DNA of 60,241 nt from Terrisporobacter mayombei. Its GTDB lineage: Bacteria; Bacillota; Clostridia; Peptostreptococcales; Peptostreptococcaceae. Under the pieces are notes generated by a model. That model did not search any database. It was not told the DNA's origin and saw only the letters and a program-made list of their open reading frames with translations. Position numbers and translations under genes: made by a program. The stretch is taken from NCBI RefSeq assembly GCF_014333445.1, contig NZ_JACRYU010000011.1:1-60241 (forward strand), written 5' to 3'. This document shows positions 8,928 to 15,790 of the stretch, in pieces (positions within the stretch are counted from its first letter, which is position 1; each line of letters opens with the position of its first letter).

Positions 8928-10568
8928 ATGAATATAATAAAATTTGAAGATTTACCAATAAGTGATGAGATAAAGAGATCAGTAGCGGAATTAGGATTTG
9001 AAGAACCGTCTCCAATACAATCACAATCAATACCTGTAATCTTAACAGGAAAAGATGTTATAGGTCAAGCACAAACAGGTACAGGAAAGACAGCAGCGTT
9101 CAGTATACCAGTATTAGAGATGGTAGACCCTAATAATAAGAATGTACAAGCAGTAGTATTATGCCCGACAAGAGAGCTTGCAATACAAGTTTCTAGTGAA
9201 ATGAGAAAATTAGGAAAATATAAAAGTGGAATAAAAACACTTCCAGTTTACGGCGGACAACCAATAGATAGACAAATAAAATCATTAAAGAGCGGAGTAC
9301 AAGTTGTTATAGGGACACCAGGTCGTGTTATTGATCATATAAATCGTAGAACTCTAAAAATGGACGAAGTAAAAATGTTAGTTCTTGATGAAGCGGATGA
9401 AATGTTAGATATGGGATTCAGAGAAGATATTGAATTAATATTAGAGCAGACACCAAGTGAAAGACAAACTACTTTCTTCTCAGCAACTATGTCAAAAGAA
9501 ATATTAGAACTTACTAAGAAATATCAAGATGATCCACAATTAATTAAAATAGTAAGGAAAGAATTAACTGTACCAAATATAAAACAATACTATATAGAAA
9601 CAAGAAGAGCTAATAAGTTAGAAGTATTATGTAGATTAATTGATGTATATAATCCTAAATTATCAGTTGTGTTCTGCAATACAAAAAGAGGTTCTGATGA
9701 ATTAGTTAGTGAATTACAAGCAAGAGGATATTTTGCAGATGCTCTTCATGGTGATTTAAAACAAACTCAAAGAGATATAGTAATGGATAAATTCAGACAA
9801 GGGACAATAGATATACTTGTTGCTACAGATGTTGCAGCTAGAGGGATAGATGTTGATGATGTTGAGATGGTGTTCAACTATGATTTACCACAGGATGAAG
9901 AATACTATGTTCATAGAATAGGTAGAACTGGTCGTGCTGGTAGAGAAGGTATATCATTCAGTTTCGTATTTGGAAAAGAAATAAGAAAAATGAAAGACAT
10001 AGAAAGATATACAAAATGTAAATTAGTAAGACATAATATACCAACAATAGCTGACGTTGAAGAGAAAAAAGTAACTGCATTCTTTAAAGAAGTTAAAGAT
10101 GTTATAAAAGATAGTAACTTATCAAAACAAACTCAATGGATAGAAAATCTTTGTGAAGAAGAAGGGTTAGAAGCTATAGAGGTTGCTGCAGCTCTTGTTA
10201 AAATAGCATTAGGTGATGAAGAAAAACAAGAAATAGTTGAAGAAACTTCAAGTTACAAAGAAGAATCTGGAAGAAGACGTAGAGATAGAGGCGATAGAAA
10301 ACGTGGTAAAAATGCTGAAGCTGGTATGGTAAGATTATTTATAAATGTAGGTAAAAATCAAAGAATTCAAGCTAAAGATATAGTTGGAGCTATAGCTGGA
10401 GAAGCTGGAATACCAGGAAAGCTAGTTGGTACAATAGATATATATGATAAATATACATTTGTAGAAGTTCCTAAAGAAAATGCTAAAAAAGTATTAGATA
10501 AAATGAAAAACATAAAGATAAAAGGTAATAAAATTAATATAGAAAAAGCTAACCAAAGAAGAAAATAA
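8928..10568 (+). CDS. DEAD-box ATP-dependent RNA helicase with DbpA-type RNA-binding domain
   Basis: Unwinds short RNA duplexes, probably in ribosome assembly or mRNA turnover. The 546-residue protein shows an N-terminal Q motif, AQTGTGKT at 48-55, PTREL at 80-84, DEAD at 154-157, SAT at 185-187 and the HRIGRTGR motif VI. A charged Arg/Gly-rich linker (about 430-468) leads to a C-terminal DbpA-like RNA-binding fold starting near RLFINVGKNQ. That domain suggests a DbpA/YxiN or CshA/DeaD role on 23S rRNA; which one is unclear. It is monocistronic, between its own promoter and terminator. Confidence 0.94.
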   Translation: MNIIKFEDLPISDEIKRSVAELGFEEPSPIQSQSIPVILTGKDVIGQAQTGTGKTAAFSIPVLEMVDPNNKNVQAVVLCPTRELAIQVSSEMRKLGKYKSGIKTLPVYGGQPIDRQIKSLKSGVQVVIGTPGRVIDHINRRTLKMDEVKMLVLDEADEMLDMGFREDIELILEQTPSERQTTFFSATMSKEILELTKKYQDDPQLIKIVRKELTVPNIKQYYIETRRANKLEVLCRLIDVYNPKLSVVFCNTKRGSDELVSELQARGYFADALHGDLKQTQRDIVMDKFRQGTIDILVATDVAARGIDVDDVEMVFNYDLPQDEEYYVHRIGRTGRAGREGISFSFVFGKEIRKMKDIERYTKCKLVRHNIPTIADVEEKKVTAFFKEVKDVIKDSNLSKQTQWIENLCEEEGLEAIEVAAALVKIALGDEEKQEIVEETSSYKEESGRRRRDRGDRKRGKNAEAGMVRLFINVGKNQRIQAKDIVGAIAGEAGIPGKLVGTIDIYDKYTFVEVPKENAKKVLDKMKNIKIKGNKINIEKANQRRK

Positions 10569-10577
10569 TAAATATTA

Positions 10578-10610
10578 AAGTAACTTGATCAATTGGTCAA
10601 GTTACTTTTT
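10578..10610 (+). terminator. Terminator after the helicase gene
   Basis: A 12-bp stem, AAAGTAACTTGA/TCAAGTTACTTT, with a short loop, continuing into a U-run. Confidence 0.85.
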
Positions 10611-10938
10611 TGTTTTTCATTAATAATATTATCAGTTTGTAATACAAAGCAGCCTTATTATGATATAATTTAAAATGATGTTAATTAACTATCATAACAA
10701 AATAATCTTTTCCATTTGTAGATATAGAGAAGTTATATCTATGTATAGGACATTAATAGAAAGACAATCTAAACAAGATTCATTTCTTTGATATGCAAAT
10801 CTTATGATGTTAAATTATTAATTTAGAAGATTATGATGGTTATTGAACATGATTGTTATTTTAATTTTATAGATAGACAATAATAAATGATAAATAGTAG
10901 TATAATAAATTATCAAAGTTAAATTATCATTTTTTATG
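10611..10938. other. AT-rich intergenic region and long folT leader
   Basis: No open reading frame with a ribosome site. A possible promoter, TTGTAA, 16 nt, TATGAT, lies around 10636-10663 and would give folT a leader of over 300 nt. An 8-bp hairpin TAGATATA/TATATCTA sits near 10720-10741. I looked for the THF, TPP and preQ1 riboswitch cores and the T-box core and found none. Confidence 0.4.
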
Positions 10939-10985
10939 CCTCCATCCACATGATTATTAAATATGTGTCTAGCTAGAATAGGAGG
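10939..10985 (+). promoter_or_regulatory. folT leader structure able to sequester its Shine-Dalgarno
   Basis: CCTCC (10939-10943) is exactly complementary to GGAGG (10981-10985), the folT ribosome site. Between them CACAT (10947-10951) pairs with ATGTG (10963-10967), and TCTAGCTAGA is self-complementary. The fold would hide the site and so could control translation. Ligand or trigger is unknown. Confidence 0.45.
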
Positions 10986-10991
10986 AAATTT

Positions 10992-11507
10992 ATGGATAAT
11001 AAATTTGATGTAAAAAAATTAATACAAATAAGTTTACTGATAGCAATAGAAGTTATATTAACCAGGTTCTGTTCTATACAAACGCCAATAGTAAGAATAG
11101 GCTTTGGATTTTTACCAATAGCAATGATAGCAATGATGTATGGACCATTGAGTGCAGGAATATCTTATGTAGTAGGTGACATTCTAGGTATGCTATTATT
11201 TCCATCTGGAGCATATTTTCCAGGGTTTACGTTAACTGCATTTTTAACTGGATTGACATATGGAGTATTTTTATATAATAAACCTGCTACTTGGAGTAGA
11301 ATAATAGGAGCGGCAATGACCGTTTGCCTTATAATCAATTTAGGTTTAGATACTTATTGGTTATCTATAATAATGGGTAAAGGTTATTTAGCTTTACTTC
11401 CAACACGTATAATAAAAACAGTTATTATGATACCAGTTCAAACTTTAATAATCGGAATCATATGGAAAAAAGTTGTTGTAAAAATTGTGAAAATATCACA
11501 TGCTTAG
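10992..11507 (+). CDS. folT: Folate ECF transporter S component FolT
   Basis: Substrate-binding membrane subunit of an energy-coupling-factor importer, which would share the ECF ATPase and T subunit encoded elsewhere. The 171 residues form about six hydrophobic segments, with an early Arg in LTRFCSIQTP followed by VRIGFGFLPIA, typical of FolT. Family placement is firm; folate as substrate is from family knowledge. The start has an exact GGAGG 6 nt upstream, which the leader may sequester. It has no operon partners. Confidence 0.85.
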   Translation: MDNKFDVKKLIQISLLIAIEVILTRFCSIQTPIVRIGFGFLPIAMIAMMYGPLSAGISYVVGDILGMLLFPSGAYFPGFTLTAFLTGLTYGVFLYNKPATWSRIIGAAMTVCLIINLGLDTYWLSIIMGKGYLALLPTRIIKTVIMIPVQTLIIGIIWKKVVVKIVKISHA

Positions 11508-11622
11508 TAATTTAATAAATTATAAAATTAATAGTAAAAAAATAATTAATTATATCAAATAAATCAATAATAATTTATAGTAGAATCTTGATAAAGATTT
11601 ATATAACTGCTAAAAATTTATT

Positions 11623-11818
11623 AAGTAATGACATAATCAAGATATAAGTGTGTAGCAGAGCAATCACTGCGAATTTAGATAGGGTAATATGATTGCAAAA
11701 AATTCATACCAATACCAAATAGCTAGGATTGGAGAGAGAGGTCTATCAACTTTAATTTTAATAGCTTTTAGAAACAATCAAGTGTCTAAGAAATATTTAT
11801 ATTTCATAGGCACTTTTT
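11623..11818 (+). ncRNA. Candidate structured RNA upstream of spoIIA
   Basis: A possible promoter, TTGATA (11588-11593), 17-nt spacer, extended TGC-TAAAAA, would start RNA near 11623. Below it lie a GCAATCA/TGATTGC stem (11660-11666 with 11690-11696), a CCAAT/ATTGG stem (11709-11713 with 11728-11732), a purine-rich GGAGAGAGAGGT stretch and a 15-nt-arm terminator (11780-11815) followed by six U. No reading frame fits. It could be a free small RNA or the 3' end of the folT transcript. I recognise no known riboswitch core. Confidence 0.4.
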
Positions 11819-11820
11819 TA
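11780..11820 (+). terminator. Terminator of the candidate RNA or of folT
   Basis: Arms 11780-11794 and 11801-11815 pair with one mismatch and one G-U, loop of 6 nt, then TTTTTT. Confidence 0.75.
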
Positions 11821-11882
11821 TATTTTAAGGGATTATAAATTATTTGAATTGTGGATAATTTATAATCCCTACTGATAAATTT

Positions 11883-11929
11883 GAGCAACGGACCAAGTCG
11901 TTGGCGATATGAGCGAAGCGAATTTTTTT
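11883..11929. repeat. GC-rich intergenic element, possible dispersed repeat
   Basis: This short block is about half G+C in surroundings near 20-25%. It contains a CAACG/CGTTG hairpin and GAGCGAAGCGAA, followed by seven T on the plus strand. It has no coding potential. Only one copy is in the window, so calling it a repeat rests on its composition and a vague memory of similar clostridial intergenic motifs. Confidence 0.3.
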
Positions 11930-12071
11930 ATATTTTTAATAAAATAAAAGATTGAAGAATACAACAAGTAAAAAATGGAAATTATACTAAGTAATAGGTA
12001 ATAATAGGTTGTAAAAACTATGTATGTTTTAATATATACAGAAAGCAACAAAACTAGATAAATTTCATTGA

Positions 12072-12096
12072 AGGATTAAAAATACTTTACTCGAAT
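12072..12096 (+). promoter_or_regulatory. Sigma-H type promoter of the spoIIA operon
   Basis: AGGATTA (12072-12078), 14 nt, GAAT (12093-12096) fits the sigma-H consensus AGGAWWW-N11-14-GAAT. Sigma-H drives spoIIA in the known spore formers. The predicted start point is near 12103. I did not find a clear Spo0A box nearby. Confidence 0.6.
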
Positions 12097-12133
12097 TGAT
12101 AATGAGTAAATGTTAATACTAGGGGGGAAACAA

Positions 12134-12466
12134 ATGATTAAATGCTATCTTGAAGATAAAACATTATTAGTTGAAATCTTGTCTACAGAACTTGATCATC
12201 ATATAGCTAGAGAAGTGAGAGAAGAAGTTGATTCGATTTTAATGAAAAAACAAATTTCGTATATTATATTTGATTTTCAATATGTCAACTTTATGGATTC
12301 TTCTGGAATTGGTGTAATAATAGGAAGATATAAAAAAATTGCAAATCATGGCGGTAGAGTATCTGTAATAAATATGAATTCTAGGGTTGAAAAAATATTT
12401 AATTTATCTGGAATGAGTAAAATAATTGACATCTATGACACTTTTGAAGATGCAATAAATTCTTAA
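12134..12466 (+). CDS. spoIIAA: Anti-sigma F factor antagonist SpoIIAA
   Basis: STAS-domain protein that, when unphosphorylated, pulls SpoIIAB off sigma F in the forespore. The phosphorylated serine lies in FMDSSGIGVIIGRY. I start at the ATG at 12134 (110 residues) because AGGGGGG lies 6-12 nt before it; an in-frame ATG at 12110 would put that ribosome site inside the gene. First gene of spoIIAA-spoIIAB-sigF, under a sigma-H type promoter. Confidence 0.95.
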   Translation: MIKCYLEDKTLLVEILSTELDHHIAREVREEVDSILMKKQISYIIFDFQYVNFMDSSGIGVIIGRYKKIANHGGRVSVINMNSRVEKIFNLSGMSKIIDIYDTFEDAINS

Positions 12467-12489
12467 TTATTAAAGGGGGAACTTTTAAA

Positions 12490-12918
12490 ATGAGTAATAT
12501 TTTAGAGGTCAAATTTTCAGCTAAATCAGAAAATGAAAGCTTATCTAGGGTAATAGTTGCATCTTTTGCAGCAAAATTAGATCCAACATTAGATGAAATA
12601 TCTGATATAAAAACAGCTGTATCTGAAGCAGTAACAAATGCAATAATTCATGGATATGATGAAGATGAATCTAAATTTGTATATTTAAGATGTGAGATGA
12701 ATGATAGAACAATAAAAGTAGTAGTTGAAGATAGAGGAAATGGAATAGAAGATATTGAGCAAGCAATGCAACCTATGTATACATCTAAACCTGAACTAGA
12801 AAGATCAGGAATGGGCTTCTCGTTTATGGAAAGCTTTATGGATAATTTAGAAGTTGCTTCTATAAAAGGTGAAGGAACTAAGGTAGTGATGACTAAAACT
12901 ATAGAATTACCTAAATAA
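12490..12918 (+). CDS. spoIIAB: Anti-sigma F factor and serine kinase SpoIIAB
   Basis: Binds sigma F and holds it inactive, and phosphorylates SpoIIAA. The 142-residue GHKL protein has the N box EAVTNAIIHGY (E46, N50), the ATP-lid DRGNGI at 81-86 and SGMGF at 106-110. Start has AAAGGGGGA upstream. It is 23 nt after spoIIAA and 24 nt before sigF, so the antagonist, kinase and sigma factor are cotranscribed. Confidence 0.96.
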   Translation: MSNILEVKFSAKSENESLSRVIVASFAAKLDPTLDEISDIKTAVSEAVTNAIIHGYDEDESKFVYLRCEMNDRTIKVVVEDRGNGIEDIEQAMQPMYTSKPELERSGMGFSFMESFMDNLEVASIKGEGTKVVMTKTIELPK

Positions 12919-12942
12919 GATAAAAAGGATAGAGGTTTGAAT

Positions 12943-13710
12943 ATGAGTGTAGCTGCTAAAAAAGAAGAAAAAAGACACTTACTTAGTCATGAAGAAACCT
13001 TAGAGCTATTAGAAAGAGCCCAACAGGGTGATGAGGAAGCTAAGGAAGTGCTCATATCAAACAACTTGGGACTAGTCAGAAGCGTTGTATCTAAATTTTC
13101 TAATATAGGTTATGAAAGAGATGATTTATTTCAATTAGGATCTATAGGACTTATCAAAGCAATTTATAAGTTTGATTCTGCATTTAATGTAAAATTTTCT
13201 ACATATGCAGTTCCTATGATACTTGGTGAAATTAAAAGATATTTGAGAGATGATGGTATGGTTAAAGTATCAAGATCTCTTAAGCAACTAGCTATTAAGG
13301 CTAAATCACAAAGTGAAATTTTAACTAAAAAACTGGGTAGAGAACCTACTGTTGAAGAAATAGCGAGTGAATTAGATGTTGAAAAAGAAGATTTGGTTAT
13401 GGCTATGGAAGCAAATTTCTCTGTAGAATATTTACATGGCGTTATACATGAAGAAGAAGGATCTCCTATATGTTTAATAGATAAAATAAGTTTAAAAGGA
13501 GAAAATGAAGAAGAGAAAGTTATTGATAATATACTTTTAAAAGAAGTATTAGGAAAATTAGAACAAAGAGAACGTCAAATTATTATGTTAAGATACTTTG
13601 AGGATAAGACGCAAAGCGAAATAGGAGATATACTTAAAATATCTCAAGTTCAAGTATCTCGAATAGAAAAGAAAGTATTGATGAAGCTAAAATCATATAT
13701 AAGTCAATAA
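12943..13710 (+). CDS. sigF: RNA polymerase sporulation sigma factor SigF
   Basis: First forespore-specific sigma factor. Region 2 is seen in DLFQLGSIGLIKAIYKFD and FSTYAVPMILGEIKRYLRDD; region 4 helix-turn-helix in KTQSEIGDILKISQVQVSRIE. I start at ATG 12943 (255 residues), 7 nt after AGAGG. A TTG two codons upstream (12937) would overlap that ribosome site. A strong terminator 15 nt beyond the stop ends the spoIIA operon. Confidence 0.96.
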   Translation: MSVAAKKEEKRHLLSHEETLELLERAQQGDEEAKEVLISNNLGLVRSVVSKFSNIGYERDDLFQLGSIGLIKAIYKFDSAFNVKFSTYAVPMILGEIKRYLRDDGMVKVSRSLKQLAIKAKSQSEILTKKLGREPTVEEIASELDVEKEDLVMAMEANFSVEYLHGVIHEEEGSPICLIDKISLKGENEEEKVIDNILLKEVLGKLEQRERQIIMLRYFEDKTQSEIGDILKISQVQVSRIEKKVLMKLKSYISQ

Positions 13711-13724
13711 AATAAATGAAGTTA

Positions 13725-13760
13725 GAGCTCTTTTGATTAAATCAAAGGAGCTTTTTTTTT
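13725..13760 (+). terminator. Terminator of the spoIIA operon
   Basis: A stem of about 12 bp with one bulge (AGCTCTTTTGAT with ATCAAAGGAGCT), followed by nine or more U. Confidence 0.85.
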
Positions 13761-13843
13761 AGAATTATAGTTTAATTTTTATATTTCTCCAAATACTAAT
13801 TAGGAAGTAATTTGAATTTTTATAAAGATAGGAGGGAAATTAT

Positions 13844-14302
13844 ATGTCTATTATGAAATCTAATAAAAATGAATATAAAGAATACGTTGATAAAATAAGT
13901 CCAAAGCCTACTTATTTTAAAAATGGTGTTTTAGCATTTATAGTAGGTGGAATAATCTGTTGTATTGGACAAGGAATTAATGATTTTTATATGAATTTTA
14001 TGGGGTTAGATAAATTAGCGGCAGCATCTGCAACATCAATGACATTGATTTTTATAGGTGCATTTTTAACTGGCTTAGGAGTATATGATTTGATAGGAAA
14101 GCGTGCAGGAGCTGGCTCTATAATCCCTATAACAGGATTTGCAAACTCTATAGTTTCGCCAGCAATGGAATTTAAAAAAGAAGGATATGTATTAGGTGTT
14201 GGAGCAAATTTATTTAAGATTGCAGGACCTGTTTTAGTTTATGGGATTTCATCATCTATATTATGTGGAATAATTTATTATATTGTAAAAATGCTTCCAT
14301 AA
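13844..14302 (+). CDS. spoVAC: Stage V sporulation protein AC
   Basis: Inner forespore membrane protein for dipicolinic acid movement into the spore; SpoVAC homologues act as mechanosensitive channels. The 152-residue protein has a charged N-terminus then hydrophobic segments, including NGVLAFIVGGIICCIGQG. Start supported by AGGAGGG. It opens spoVAC-spoVAD-spoVAE, the minimal three-gene SpoVA set of Clostridia, directly after sigF. No clear sigma-G promoter was found in the 90 nt before it. Confidence 0.94.
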   Translation: MSIMKSNKNEYKEYVDKISPKPTYFKNGVLAFIVGGIICCIGQGINDFYMNFMGLDKLAAASATSMTLIFIGAFLTGLGVYDLIGKRAGAGSIIPITGFANSIVSPAMEFKKEGYVLGVGANLFKIAGPVLVYGISSSILCGIIYYIVKMLP

Positions 14303-14337
14303 AATTTAATATACTGACGTTTTAAGGATGTGAAATA

Positions 14338-15351
14338 ATGATTAAAAAAAGAATTGGAGAAAGAACTATAAAATTAAATAATTTACCAACTATAATAGCA
14401 GCATCTTCTATAGTTGGTCCTAAAGAAGGAGAAGGTCCTTTAAAAGATAAATTTGATTTAATCTTAACAGACGATTTATATGGAGAAAAAACATGGGAAC
14501 TAGCCGAAAGTAAAATGGTTCAATCTGTTATGGATATGAATGTGAAAAAAGCAAATAAAAAGCTTAGTGATATTAATTTACTATATGGTGGGGATTTAAT
14601 TAATCAGATATTTCCATCATCATTTGCAGCACGTGAGTTAGCAATACCTTTCTTTGGTATATATGGTGCATGTTCTACAATGGCAGAAGGGTTATGTTTA
14701 GGATCAATGGCTGTAGATGGTGGTTACGCAGATTATGTTTTGACAGGGGCATCAAGTCATTACTGTACTGCTGAGAGACAATTTAGATTCCCATTAGAGC
14801 TTGGAAATCAAAAGCCAATGACAGCACAGTGGACAGTAACAGGAGCTGGAGGTGTATTACTAGCAAAAGAAGGTAATGGTCCTAAAGTTAAATATATAGT
14901 TCCTGGTAAGGTAATTGATAAAGGAATTGATGATGGTAATAATATGGGAGCAGCAATGGCACCTGCAGCAGCAGACACGATATATTCTTATTTTAATGAT
15001 ACAAAAGATGATCCAAATAGTTTTGATTTAATTGCTACAGGGGATTTGGGCAAAATAGGTAAACAAATTTTGTTAGATATATTAAAAGAAATGAAAGTTA
15101 ATATTTCTAAAGTTCATACAGATTGTGGGTTAGAAATATTTGATTTAGAAAATCAAGATGTACACTGTGGGGGAAGTGGTTGTGGATGTTCTGCCACAGT
15201 ATTTTGTGCAGATATCTATGAAAAACTGATGAAAAAAGAATTTAATAAGGTTATGCTAGTATCTACAGGTGCATTATTATCTCCAACAAGTTCTCTTCAA
15301 AACCAAACTATACCGTCTGTTGCACATGCAGTAGTAATTGTTAATGAGTAG
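14338..15351 (+). CDS. spoVAD: Stage V sporulation protein AD
   Basis: Thiolase-fold protein that binds dipicolinic acid on the membrane for loading into the spore core. The 337 residues match the family's length, with the typical YGACSTMAEGL and DCGLEIFDLENQDVHCGGSGCGCS segments. It lies 35 nt after spoVAC and 12 nt before spoVAE, with AAGGATG upstream of the start. Confidence 0.96.
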   Translation: MIKKRIGERTIKLNNLPTIIAASSIVGPKEGEGPLKDKFDLILTDDLYGEKTWELAESKMVQSVMDMNVKKANKKLSDINLLYGGDLINQIFPSSFAARELAIPFFGIYGACSTMAEGLCLGSMAVDGGYADYVLTGASSHYCTAERQFRFPLELGNQKPMTAQWTVTGAGGVLLAKEGNGPKVKYIVPGKVIDKGIDDGNNMGAAMAPAAADTIYSYFNDTKDDPNSFDLIATGDLGKIGKQILLDILKEMKVNISKVHTDCGLEIFDLENQDVHCGGSGCGCSATVFCADIYEKLMKKEFNKVMLVSTGALLSPTSSLQNQTIPSVAHAVVIVNE

Positions 15352-15363
15352 GAGGGATAAGAA

Positions 15364-15726
15364 TTGATACTAGATTATATAAAAGTATTTTTTGTTGGTG
15401 GGCTTATTTGTCTAATAGCTCAAATAATGATGGATTATTTTAAGATGCAAACACCATATGTCATGGTTACTTATGTGACAGTGGGAACAATATTAACATT
15501 CTTAGGAATCTATGAGAAAATTGTAGACTTTGGTGGATCAGGAGCTACAGTTCCTATAATCGGATTTGGTTATTCTTTAGGTAAGGGTGTAATGAAATCC
15601 ATAGAGACAGATGGATTTTTAGGAGTTCTGACAGGTGGTGTAACTGCTACAGCAGGAGGTATAGCAGCAGCAGTATTTTTTGGATATATAGTATCTGTAA
15701 TATTTAATCCAAAAGCAAAGCCTTGA
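15364..15726 (+). CDS. spoVAE: Stage V sporulation protein AE
   Basis: Small polytopic membrane protein of the SpoVA channel (120 residues, about four hydrophobic segments). It begins with TTG: TAGGAGGG lies 7 nt upstream and the first residues already form the first membrane segment, so no later start fits. Hydrophobic GFGYSLGKGVMKSIETDG is typical. Last gene of the operon, closed by a terminator shared with the convergent PBP gene. Confidence 0.94.
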   Translation: MILDYIKVFFVGGLICLIAQIMMDYFKMQTPYVMVTYVTVGTILTFLGIYEKIVDFGGSGATVPIIGFGYSLGKGVMKSIETDGFLGVLTGGVTATAGGIAAAVFFGYIVSVIFNPKAKP

Positions 15727-15742
15727 TTAATTATATAAAATA

Positions 15743-15776
15743 AAAATCTTCCTTAAAATATAAGGAAGATTTTTTA
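15743..15776. terminator. Bidirectional terminator between spoVAE and the PBP gene
   Basis: AAAATCTTCCTTA / TAAGGAAGATTTTT: a 12-13 bp stem with U-runs on both strands, between convergent genes. Confidence 0.85.
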
Positions 15777-15790
15777 TTTTAACCGTTATT

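Noticed and set aside
10660..10991. Tetrahydrofolate riboswitch before folT
   Set aside because: I looked for the conserved core but could not find it by eye; only the Shine-Dalgarno pairing is supported.
11869..12051. 60-codon minus-strand frame before spoIIA
   Set aside because: No ribosome site, low-complexity product, and it crosses the GC-rich intergenic block.
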